DNA from: Oscillospiraceae bacterium
GTDB taxonomy: Bacteria; Bacillota; Clostridia; Oscillospirales; Oscillospiraceae
Direction of reading: 5' to 3'
DNA length: 5,159 nucleotides
Assembly (NCBI GenBank): GCA_017646545.1
Contig: JAGCMI010000024.1
Location: 1 to 5,159 of the forward strand
Positions 1-5,158 of the stretch are shown piece by piece. The notes beneath the pieces are model-generated. The model did no database searches, had not been told where the DNA came from, and worked only from the letters and a program-made list of their open reading frames with translations. The first letter of the stretch is position 1. Each line of letters opens with the position of its first letter. The translations under genes and the position numbers were made by a program.

Positions 1-75
1 GGTTTCCTCAACAACCGGTTCCTCGACGGTCTGCTCCACGGGGGTTTCTTTCTTTTCCTTATCCTTTTTTGCCAT
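1..75 (-). CDS. grpE: Probable GrpE, N-terminal 25 codons (runs off the window)
   Basis: Only the first 25 residues are present: they begin MAKKDKEKKETPVEQ and continue with a Val/Glu/Thr-rich acidic stretch. There is no conserved domain in this part. A charged, disordered Lys/Glu-rich N-terminus is typical of GrpE, the nucleotide exchange factor that releases ADP from DnaK in the cytoplasmic Hsp70 cycle. The call rests mainly on position: in Firmicutes the gene directly after hrcA in the class I heat-shock operon is nearly always grpE. The ATG at 73-75 is preceded by GGAGAGG (84-90) with 8 nt spacing, and it lies 18 nt after the hrcA stop codon, so the two are surely co-transcribed from the CIRCE-controlled promoter upstream of hrcA. 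The dimerisation helix and beta-domain that would prove the identity are outside the window. Confidence 0.85.
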   Translation of the reverse strand, partial: MAKKDKEKKETPVEQTVEEPVVEET

Positions 76-93
76 GTAGGATTCCTCTCCAAT

Positions 94-1152
94 TTATTCA
101 TCCGCGCCTTCCGGCAGCTGGGGCTGCTCGGGCTTGGCGAACATCTTCGACAAGCTCTCTGCAAAGTAGCTCAAACGGGCGGTGACCTTGGCGTAGTCCA
201 TGCGGGTGGGACCCACCACACCGATCATGCCCTGCATTCCATCGCCAATGTCGAATTTCGTCATGACAACGGAAGTATCTTTCAGTTCCTGGGCCACATT
301 TTCAGGACCCACCAGCACCTTGGTGCCGTTTTCATTCTGCATCACCGCAGGCAGATTGCTCAGCGCTTCTTCATCCAGGGAAGTGATGACCCGCTGGGCC
401 TTATCCACATCTCTGTATTCCGGCTGTCCCAGCAGGCGCATCTGGCCCGCCACCGCCATATTGGTGCCGCCCTTGCCCCGGAGGGCATCGGTCGCAAAAT
501 CCACCACCACAGGCACCAGCATTGCCGCGTTGCCTGCCGAGCGGATCACCCGCTCCAGCAGTTCCGGGGTAAAGCCTTCCTGGGGAATATCGGTCATGGA
601 AGCATTCAGCACAGCGCCCAACAGCTTCAGATCCATTTCTTCCACTGCGATGGGCAGCTTGATAAGCTTATTGAGCACCTCGTCCGTGGACAGCATCACC
701 ACCAAGATGATGTTTCCCTGCCCTGCCATGATCAGTTCAAACCGCTTGAAGGTGGCGCCGCTGTTGCGGGCCGCCATGGAGATGGCAGGAAGGTCGGTGG
801 CCTGGGAGACCAGCTTGGCAACCTTTTCCATCAGCTTATCCACCTGCTGCATCTTCTCATCAAAGGATGCGCTCAGCAGCTTGGTTTCATCCATGCTCAG
901 GCGGTAATCTGCCATCAGTTCATCCACATACAGCCGGTAACCGGCAGCAGAGGGGATGCGGCCGGCGCTGGTGTGGGGCTGTTCCAGATAGCCCATGGCC
1001 AGCAGATCCGCCATTTCGTTGCGGATGGTGGCAGAGGAATAGTTCATATCCGGCAATTCGGCAATTGCCTTGGAGCCCACCGGCTCTGCGGTGCGGATAT
1101 ACAGGTCTACGATGCAGCGCAGAACCTTCTTTTTCCGTTCGGTCAGTTCCAT
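94..1152 (-). CDS. hrcA: HrcA, heat-inducible transcriptional repressor
   Basis: HrcA represses the class I heat-shock genes (hrcA-grpE-dnaK-dnaJ and usually groES-groEL) by binding CIRCE operators; in the family it depends on GroEL to stay active, so unfolded protein relieves repression. The protein has 352 residues, close to the usual 340-350. Residues 1-75 form the winged helix-turn-helix: MELTERKKKVL, the PVGSKAIAE segment (24-32), the recognition helix with SSATIRNEMADL (39-50), and the wing with GYLEQPHTSAGRIPS (54-68), all hallmarks of HrcA. Residues 100-330 form the GAF-like/dimerisation part, ending in GPTRMDYAKV (314-323). The tail from about 340 is Pro/Glu-rich and variable. The ATG at 1150-1152 follows AAAAGGAGA (1159-1167), which supports this start. 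It is the first gene of its operon and carries a perfect CIRCE in its own leader, so it is autoregulated. No oddity is seen in the coding region. Confidence 0.98.
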   Translation of the reverse strand: MELTERKKKVLRCIVDLYIRTAEPVGSKAIAELPDMNYSSATIRNEMADLLAMGYLEQPHTSAGRIPSAAGYRLYVDELMADYRLSMDETKLLSASFDEKMQQVDKLMEKVAKLVSQATDLPAISMAARNSGATFKRFELIMAGQGNIILVVMLSTDEVLNKLIKLPIAVEEMDLKLLGAVLNASMTDIPQEGFTPELLERVIRSAGNAAMLVPVVVDFATDALRGKGGTNMAVAGQMRLLGQPEYRDVDKAQRVITSLDEEALSNLPAVMQNENGTKVLVGPENVAQELKDTSVVMTKFDIGDGMQGMIGVVGPTRMDYAKVTARLSYFAESLSKMFAKPEQPQLPEGADE

Positions 1153-1173
1153 AGGTGTTCTCCTTTTCGAGGT

Positions 1174-1200
1174 TTAGCACTCAGTCCCCCTGAGTGCTAA
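1174..1200 (-). promoter_or_regulatory. CIRCE operator, perfect 9-9-9 inverted repeat
   Basis: TTAGCACTC (1174-1182) is followed by exactly 9 nt and then GAGTGCTAA (1192-1200), a perfect match to the CIRCE consensus bound by HrcA. Counting from the -10 box at 1205-1210, transcription should start near 1198, so the operator lies at the transcription start and in the early leader, 22 nt upstream of the hrcA start codon. It can block initiation as DNA; as RNA it would form a 9-bp hairpin at the 5' end of the message, which in Bacillus subtilis has been linked to mRNA stability. Confidence 0.98.
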
Positions 1201-1224
1201 GCACACTATACACGAGAGTGCTAA
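1198..1224 (-). promoter_or_regulatory. Second, degenerate CIRCE overlapping the hrcA promoter
   Basis: On the minus strand a perfect arm TTAGCACTC (1224-1216) is followed by exactly 9 nt and then GTGTGCTTA (1206-1198), which matches the consensus arm GAGTGCTAA at 7 of 9 positions. The spacing is that of a true CIRCE. It shares its last three bases with the first operator (1198-1200), so the two sites are tandem with a 24-bp register. It covers the -35/-10 spacer and the -10 box. The arms are seen directly; that HrcA binds here is an inference. Confidence 0.7.
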
Positions 1225-1233
1225 AAAAGTCAA
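1205..1233 (-). promoter_or_regulatory. Sigma-A-type promoter of the hrcA operon
   Basis: On the minus strand the -35 box is TTGACT (1233-1228) and the -10 box is TATAGT (1210-1205), separated by exactly 17 bp. The bases just upstream of the -35 box (about 1241-1264) are very AT-rich and could act as an UP element. The predicted start near 1198 falls in the CIRCE operator. The half-site TTAGCACTC sits in the promoter spacer, so HrcA binding and polymerase binding should exclude each other. Confidence 0.92.
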
Positions 1234-1264
1234 GAGGCACATTTATAAATTATTTTTGAACAAA

Positions 1265-1292
1265 AGAAAGAGCGTGTTTCCACGCTCTTTCT
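1265..1292 (-). terminator. Rho-independent terminator after the methyltransferase gene
   Basis: A perfect 12-bp stem (1265-1276 with 1281-1292) closes a 4-nt loop. On the minus strand it is followed by TTTGTTC, a rather weak T-tract. It begins 8 nt beyond the methyltransferase stop codon and insulates the heat-shock promoter, whose -35 box begins about 30 bp further on. Confidence 0.85.
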
Positions 1293-1299
1293 ACCATAT

Positions 1300-2163
1300 T
1301 CATTCTTTTCCCAATTGCTGGAATACCGCATCCAGACGGGCATTGGCCATGTCGAAATCCGCCACCGCGTCCATGATCTGCCGGTAAGCGCTCCCCTTTC
1401 CGGCGGTTTGCAGCTGGTGTGCCAGTTCCGCCAGTTCCTGGGCATGGGCATCGTTGTGACCGACCATATACTTCATCAGCGCCAGCAGTTCCTCCATGGG
1501 GGTATCCCCTGCTTCATGGTGATGGTGGTGATGATCACCATGGTCATGGCTGTGCACATGACCGCCATGGCTGTGGGTATTGCCATCCCGGCGCACACCG
1601 GACACCTGATACATCCGGTCTGTGGAAACAACCACATCCACATCAAACCAAGGGGCAAACAGCGCTGCCAGTTCCTGCTCATGGATCAGATCGATGGACA
1701 CCTTGCTGGCTCTGTCCCCATGATGCTTCTGCAGGGCAGCGCGGCTCATGCCATGGGCAACGGAGAGTCTGCCGCCGGGCTTTGTCAGCCCTGCCAATAC
1801 TTTGATCAGCTTGGCAGGATCCGGAAAATGAGGGAAGGCATTATATACCATCACCGCATCAAACTGCTTTTCAAACTCCGTGGTTTCCACATCACCGCAA
1901 AGCACATGGGCCTGGGGAAATTTGGCAGCTGCCAGCTTTGCCATCTCCGGGGAGATATCGATGGCGGTGAGGCTGCCCACACCCCGGCTGAAATAGTCCG
2001 GGAACAGCACACCCGTGCCACAAGCCACATCCAGCACATCCATACCGGCTTTGATGCCGCCCAAGGTGAAAATCGCTGCGATCACATCCTCGTTGCGGAT
2101 CATATCCGCATCCCAGCCCGGGGCGCAGCGGTCAAAAAACGCAATTACATCTTTCTTTTCCAT
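1300..2163 (-). CDS. Class I SAM-dependent methyltransferase with His-rich linker and helical C-terminal domain
   Basis: The protein has 287 residues. Residues 1-180 form a Rossmann-fold methyltransferase of the UbiE-like Methyltransf_11/25 type: motif I VLDVACGTGVL (43-53), the acidic end of strand 2 in LTAIDISPEM (65-74, Asp69 expected to hold the SAM ribose), a motif IV-like FDAVMVYNAFPHFPD (101-115), and LTKPGGRLSVAHG (126-138). The methyl acceptor cannot be told from sequence. Residues 197-216 hold 12 histidines in 20 positions, ending in six in a row. Residues 220-287 form a soluble two- to three-helix segment with further His (GHNDAHAQELAELAHQ, 235-250). A His-rich segment normally means binding of Ni, Co, Zn or Cu. 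There is no signal peptide or membrane segment, so it should be cytoplasmic. The start at 2161-2163 has AAGGAG (2171-2176) at a good distance. It has its own promoter and terminator, so it is monocistronic. Confidence 0.93.
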   Translation of the reverse strand: MEKKDVIAFFDRCAPGWDADMIRNEDVIAAIFTLGGIKAGMDVLDVACGTGVLFPDYFSRGVGSLTAIDISPEMAKLAAAKFPQAHVLCGDVETTEFEKQFDAVMVYNAFPHFPDPAKLIKVLAGLTKPGGRLSVAHGMSRAALQKHHGDRASKVSIDLIHEQELAALFAPWFDVDVVVSTDRMYQVSGVRRDGNTHSHGGHVHSHDHGDHHHHHHEAGDTPMEELLALMKYMVGHNDAHAQELAELAHQLQTAGKGSAYRQIMDAVADFDMANARLDAVFQQLGKE

Positions 2164-2207
2164 AGTATTTCTCCTTCAGGGGAAAATATCATCTTTGTAT
2201 GCATCCT

Positions 2208-2236
2208 ATATTAGCGGATTTTTCCCCTTCATGCAA
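2208..2236 (-). promoter_or_regulatory. Sigma-A-type promoter of the methyltransferase gene
   Basis: On the minus strand the -35 box is TTGCAT (2236-2231) and the -10 box is TAATAT (2213-2208), with a 17-bp spacer. The predicted start near 2201 gives a leader of about 38 nt that contains the AAGGAG site. A C5/G5 inverted repeat (2237-2249) abuts the -35 box on its upstream side. No known regulator box is recognised. Confidence 0.75.
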
Positions 2237-2277
2237 CCCCCTCGGGGGGATTTGCCCCTTCCCTTTTCTACATAATA

Positions 2278-2309
2278 AAAAAGGAGATGCCCGCAGGCAC
2301 CTCCTTTTT
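2278..2309 (-). terminator. Rho-independent terminator after the CvpA-like gene
   Basis: The stem is AAGGAG with CTCCTT (2281-2286 / 2301-2306), one A-C mismatch, then TGCC with GGCA around a CGCA loop (2292-2295), extended by A-T pairs on the outside. On the minus strand it runs into TTTTTTATTATG. It starts 16 nt past the stop codon of the 783-residue gene and separates it from the methyltransferase promoter. The A/T flanks on both sides make it look bidirectional, though no plus-strand gene is near. Confidence 0.92.
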
Positions 2310-2325
2310 ATCAATTATGTTACGA

Positions 2326-4677
2326 TCAAGCCAGATTTACTTCGCCTTCAATACCCAGCAGGGTTGCCACAGCATTGTAAATCTCCCGTGCTCTCTGGGA
2401 CTTGTCGCCCTTTGCATAGTGGTTTTCGATGGCATCAGCCAGTTCTGCTCGGGTAGCAGCGTTTTCAATCTCGATACCGAAGGGATTGGACACCGCAATG
2501 CTCTTGAGGGTGTTGCAAATCGCATCGGAGTTCATGGCATAACCCACCAGAGCCTCAATGTCATCGGCGGTGAAATTGTCCACACCGGAGGTAGCCAGAT
2601 TGTAGAGGGTCAGGATGGACTGCACTTCGTTCTCGTAATCGTCAGCGCCCTTGAGCTTCATCAGTTCCTTCAGCAGGGTCTCGATGACGGTGTAGGTGGT
2701 GGAAGCAAACTCGGCAGGAACACCCATGGATTCAATGGTATCCTCCGTCATAATGGTGGGCAGCAGGCTGATGGTGAAATCATTCAGATTGTTGATGAGG
2801 TTCACCAAAGAGTTACCCATGTCTACATCGCCACCGCTCTGCATGGCAGAGCTCATGCCAATCAGCGCGCCCACAGTACCGATGGTGCCGCCGATGTCTT
2901 CACCGTTTTCATAGCCTTCCTTCAATGCATTGGCCACATCGCCCAGCATGCCCTCGCTGCCCACATTGCCGGAAATAACAATATCCAGCACGGAAGAGCC
3001 CACATCCTTCATGGTAGAGTTCTGCAGACCCACCACAGCATCAGCGATCTTATCAAAGTCCAGCTTGGAAATGTCGATTTCGCCGCTGTCGCTCATAGCG
3101 CCGGAAATGGCGCCGGCAAAGTTGGAAACCACATTGGCCAGGGTGCTGGCGGTTTCTTCTGCCTTTTCATCGTCTGCAACCGCATTCTTGACACATTCAC
3201 GCACATTTTCTGCAATGGTCTGCACCGTGGGAACATCGGTCTCAAACTGTTCGGGGTCGGTCAGCTGTGCCAGCAGACGGCTGATATCACCTTCAGCAGC
3301 AAGATCGGCGGAATTGATGCTTGCCAACACCGCCTGCACACCGGCTGCATCGAAGGAATTCAGCGCGCTCTGGCCGTCCTGGGCGGCCTGCACCAGCAGC
3401 TGCTGGACCAGTAAATCTGCAACGCTATTGGTAAATGCCGCATTGTCACCGGAGATGGACTTGTTCAAAACAGCGGAGATCTCATCTGCCAAAGCCTGCA
3501 GCTTCTTTACTTCTGCCTCGTATTCTTCCTTGGTCATGGTATCGGCAGGCGCCAGGAAGATCTTGGGCGCAGCCACACCGGCAAACGCACCGGCACTGCC
3601 ATAGACCTGCTCATAGGCCTTAATTGCGGCATAATCGATCTCGGTGCTCTGCACCTTGGATGCCACGCTGCCCATCATATTGTAGTAAACGGCATCTTTA
3701 TCCGCAGGAACTTCCATGGTGTTGGCAATGCTCTCCATGGCAATGGCCATCAGTTCCGGCGCTGCAGAACGCAGCAGCTTGGACCGGAACATATCCTGCA
3801 TCAGCGCATCCATAAATTCCTGGTTGGAAAGCACCGTATACAGCGCATTGGGGTCCTCGGAAGACATCAGAACATCAATGACGCCGCCTTCCACTGCGGT
3901 CTGGACCACATCGAACAGCGCAGAAAATTCGTCACCCAGATAAACGGTCTGACCCTCTGCCTTAATTTTGGAAACAGAATTTAAGTATCCGCGGCCTGCG
4001 GCATTGATGCCCACAAAGCCGTATGCCTTGACCAAAGCGCCGTCCTTGGTGGCATATTCGTCCATAACCACTTCCATATCGGCTGCGGTCATGTTGCCCT
4101 GCAGCACCATCGTTTCAAGGGTATCGTGCACGGTCTGCTGGGAAGGCAGCATGCTCAGCAAGCCAAAGCAGGGAGCCATGAGAATGCCGAAAATCAGCAT
4201 ACCCGTCACAACACCCACACCCATGCCGGCGAAGCGGTTTGCCACCTTCTTACCGGTGGAAGCAGTGGCATCGTCCTTAAAGATCAGCTTCCGCAGAGGC
4301 TTGTTGACAAACAGGAAAACGATCCAGGACACAAAGCTCAGCAGCAGGAACACCACCGGGAACACAGCAATGGCCACCACAAAGGCGGGCATCACCAAAA
4401 CGGCCTCCTGCAGCAAGGGGGCGGATTCCACAAAATCGCCCACCATCTCCATATCGTGCACTGCATTCAGCAGCATCTGACCCAAGGTCATACCATCGAT
4501 CTGAATGTTCTGCACAACGGCATTGGTGACAGGACCGGCAACAATAAACGCAACGATCACTGCCAGCACCAGAGTCATCAGGCGGACCACCGCCTTCGGC
4601 AGACCGCGAACCAGGCCAACAATGGCGCTAATGGTCACGATCAGCAAAAATAAACTCAATAATCCAAGCGCTACCAT
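2326..4677 (-). CDS. Large membrane protein with CvpA-like N-terminal region and long helical extracytoplasmic part
   Basis: The protein has 783 residues from the chosen start. Four hydrophobic segments lie at about 3-22, 30-50, 92-124 and 149-175. The first pair, with GLVRGLPKAVVRL (21-33) between them, and the NKPLRKLIF...NRFAGMGVGVVTGM part (125-160) resemble the CvpA (colicin V production) family, which is usually only 160-200 residues. Positive charges cluster at 24-32 and 126-148, which puts those loops in the cytoplasm and both termini outside. Residues 180-783 are acidic, Ala/Ser/Met/Val-rich and helical, with no recognised domain and only two Cys (495, 721); this part would then lie outside the membrane. 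No function can be assigned. An upstream in-frame ATG at 4810-4812 would add 45 residues, but the AGGAGG at 4685-4690 and the promoter at 4744-4772 lie inside that extension, so ATG 4675-4677 is preferred. It appears to be monocistronic. Confidence 0.88.
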   Translation of the reverse strand: MVALGLLSLFLLIVTISAIVGLVRGLPKAVVRLMTLVLAVIVAFIVAGPVTNAVVQNIQIDGMTLGQMLLNAVHDMEMVGDFVESAPLLQEAVLVMPAFVVAIAVFPVVFLLLSFVSWIVFLFVNKPLRKLIFKDDATASTGKKVANRFAGMGVGVVTGMLIFGILMAPCFGLLSMLPSQQTVHDTLETMVLQGNMTAADMEVVMDEYATKDGALVKAYGFVGINAAGRGYLNSVSKIKAEGQTVYLGDEFSALFDVVQTAVEGGVIDVLMSSEDPNALYTVLSNQEFMDALMQDMFRSKLLRSAAPELMAIAMESIANTMEVPADKDAVYYNMMGSVASKVQSTEIDYAAIKAYEQVYGSAGAFAGVAAPKIFLAPADTMTKEEYEAEVKKLQALADEISAVLNKSISGDNAAFTNSVADLLVQQLLVQAAQDGQSALNSFDAAGVQAVLASINSADLAAEGDISRLLAQLTDPEQFETDVPTVQTIAENVRECVKNAVADDEKAEETASTLANVVSNFAGAISGAMSDSGEIDISKLDFDKIADAVVGLQNSTMKDVGSSVLDIVISGNVGSEGMLGDVANALKEGYENGEDIGGTIGTVGALIGMSSAMQSGGDVDMGNSLVNLINNLNDFTISLLPTIMTEDTIESMGVPAEFASTTYTVIETLLKELMKLKGADDYENEVQSILTLYNLATSGVDNFTADDIEALVGYAMNSDAICNTLKSIAVSNPFGIEIENAATRAELADAIENHYAKGDKSQRAREIYNAVATLLGIEGEVNLA

Positions 4678-4684
4678 TATTTTT

Positions 4685-4690
4685 CCTCCT
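4685..4690 (-). promoter_or_regulatory. Shine-Dalgarno site that fixes the start of the CvpA-like gene
   Basis: A full AGGAGG lies 7 nt upstream of the ATG at 4675-4677. It is inside the longer reading frame that begins at 4812, so it argues that the 45 extra codons are leader sequence and not protein. Confidence 0.93.
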
Positions 4691-4727
4691 AAAATTTTAG
4701 AAAACAACTCAAAAGGATCTTTGATCC
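4689..4727 (-). promoter_or_regulatory. Leader of the CvpA-like gene with a palindrome at the ribosome binding site and a small hairpin
   Basis: Two symmetric elements lie in the 60-nt leader. CTAAAATTTTAG (4689-4700) is a perfect 12-bp palindrome whose last two bases on the minus strand are the first two of the AGGAGG site. Upstream, GGATC-AAA-GATCC (4715-4727) forms a 5-bp hairpin followed by TTTT, extendable by TCAAA/TTTGA with a bulge. Both are seen directly. A role as operator or attenuator is speculation; the stems are short and AT-rich. Confidence 0.35.
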
Positions 4728-4743
4728 CAACTTTGACCCATAC

Positions 4744-4772
4744 ATTATACTCCATACAAACGCAGATTGCAA
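4744..4772 (-). promoter_or_regulatory. Sigma-A-type promoter of the CvpA-like gene
   Basis: On the minus strand the -35 box is TTGCAA (4772-4767) and the -10 box is a perfect TATAAT (4749-4744), with a 17-bp spacer. Transcription would start near 4737, about 60 nt before the ATG. This makes the CvpA-like gene independent of the tRNA genes upstream, which are separated from it by two terminators. Confidence 0.9.
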
Positions 4773-4804
4773 GGGATGCAGCCATTTTGTCCTGCAAGAA
4801 AAGA

Positions 4805-4834
4805 AAAAGCACAGGCCAAAAGGCCGGTGTCTTT
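4805..4834 (-). terminator. Second terminator-like hairpin between the tRNA genes and the CvpA-like gene
   Basis: The core is GGCC-AAAA-GGCC (4814-4825), flanked by an A-G mismatch and then CAC with GTG, a G-T pair, and A/T pairs. On the minus strand it runs into CTTTTTCTTTTC, a good T-tract. It lies about 160 bp beyond the primary tRNA terminator with no gene in between, so it is either a back-up for read-through or the relic of a lost gene. Confidence 0.7.
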
Positions 4835-4967
4835 AAAACTGTTACCCAAATTGGGGGGCACTCGGTGAATGAGGAATTAGAGATTAGGAATTTGGAATTT
4901 GAATAAACTTACCACCGGCATGTTTTTGCCTCGCTCCGCTCGGCCGGTCTCTTCGATTCCCGTGCGG
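4835..4967. other. Non-coding spacer with GGAATT repeats, no gene seen
   Basis: This stretch holds no credible reading frame and no start site with a ribosome binding site. Bases 4871-4904 are AT-rich and contain GGAATT three times (4873, 4887, 4894), two of them as a direct GGAATTT tandem. Bases 4914-4948 hold ACCGGC and GCCGGT as inverted arms around a pyrimidine-rich CTCGCTCCGCTC loop. The rest belongs to the inverted repeat described separately. It looks like eroded intergenic DNA. Confidence 0.5.
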
Positions 4968-5030
4968 CAATAAAAAATCCCACACCAAATGGTGTGGGAT
5001 TTTTTATTGGTGACCCGTACGGGAATCGAA
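4952..5030. repeat. Interrupted inverted repeat duplicating part of the tRNA-Glu T-arm around the terminator
   Basis: The outer arms TTCGATTCCCGT (4952-4963) and ACGGGAATCGAA (5019-5030) are perfect 12-bp complements. The inner arms 4968-4986 and 4991-5009 are perfect 19-bp complements and form the terminator. Between them are 4 nt on the left and 9 nt on the right. The right outer arm is the T-loop and 3' T-stem of tRNA-Glu, and the right inner arm takes in the first two bases of its CCA end read from the 3' side, so the left side mimics the tRNA 3' end plus terminator in the opposite orientation. Confidence 0.85.
4968..5009 (-). terminator. Strong Rho-independent terminator of the tRNA genes
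   Basis: A perfect 19-bp stem (4968-4986 with 4991-5009) closes a 4-nt loop. The core ATCCCACACC/GGTGTGGGAT is flanked by six A on one side and six T on the other. On the minus strand it starts right at the CCA of tRNA-Glu and ends in TTTTTTATTG. Its near-perfect symmetry means it would work on both strands. The G of plus-strand TGG at 5009 is part of the stem, so the encoded CCA overlaps it by two bases. Confidence 0.95.
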
Positions 5031-5082
5031 CCCATGTTACCGCCGTGAAAGGGCGGTGTCTTAACCGCTTGACCAACGGGCC
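5008..5082 (-). tRNA. tRNA-Glu (anticodon UUC)
   Basis: Read on the minus strand, the gene has 72 nt plus an encoded CCA. The acceptor is GGCCCGT with ACGGGTC (one G-U pair at 2-71), the D-stem is GTC/GAC, the anticodon stem CCGCC/GGCGG holds the loop CTTTCAC, the variable loop is TAAC, and the T-arm is ATGGG-TTCGATT-CCCGT. The discriminator is A. Anticodon TTC reads GAA and GAG. It follows tRNA-Met with no spacer and runs into the terminator. Confidence 0.97.
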
Positions 5083-5158
5083 TGGTAGCGGCGACCTGAC
5101 TTGAACAGGTGACAGACCGGGTATGAACCGGGTACTCTACCAACTGAGTTACGCCGCC
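5083..5158 (-). tRNA. Elongator tRNA-Met (anticodon CAU)
   Basis: Read on the minus strand, the gene has 73 nt plus an encoded CCA. The acceptor GGCGGCG/CGCCGCT pairs throughout (G-U at 1-72), D-stem ACTC/GAGT, anticodon loop TTCATAC, variable loop CTGTC, T-arm ACCTG-TTCAAGT-CAGGT, discriminator A. The anticodon stem CCCGG/CCGGT has a C-U mismatch at 27-43. A paired first base rules out the initiator. The GGCGGCG acceptor and TTCATAC loop fit elongator Met better than the lysidine-modified tRNA-Ile, which shares this anticodon. Further tRNA genes may lie beyond the window edge. Confidence 0.93.

Noticed and set aside
1516..1570. Palindromes such as GGTCATG/CATGACC in the methyltransferase gene
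   Set aside because: They come from runs of His codons (CAT/CAC) whose complement is ATG/GTG, not from a regulatory structure.
1315..2214. Plus-strand open frame of 299 codons opposite the methyltransferase
   Set aside because: Antisense shadow; its Met/Val run is the complement of the His codons of the methyltransferase.
2237..2249. CCCCC-TC-GGGGG inverted repeat upstream of the methyltransferase promoter
   Set aside because: The loop is too short for a full hairpin and there is no T-tract; I could not tie it to a known operator.
2287..3414. Plus-strand open frame of 375 codons opposite the CvpA-like gene
   Set aside because: It lies wholly antisense to a gene with a clear promoter, Shine-Dalgarno site and membrane segments; it starts inside the terminator and its composition (His/Gly/Val/Ile rich) reflects complemented codons.
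4678..4812. N-terminal extension of 45 codons for the CvpA-like protein
   Set aside because: The promoter -10/-35 boxes and the AGGAGG site lie inside it, so this part is promoter and leader.
4845..4855. CCCAA-A-TTGGG symmetry
   Set aside because: Only 5-bp arms with a single central base and no promoter or gene start next to it; chance is the simpler reading.
4952..4967. Possible phage or island attachment site at the tRNA-Glu 3' end
   Set aside because: The repeat is inverted, not direct, and no integrase or other mobile-element gene is present.
4877..5143. Minus-strand open frame of 88 codons spanning the tRNA genes
   Set aside because: It overlaps both tRNA genes and the terminator, so it cannot be a real protein gene.
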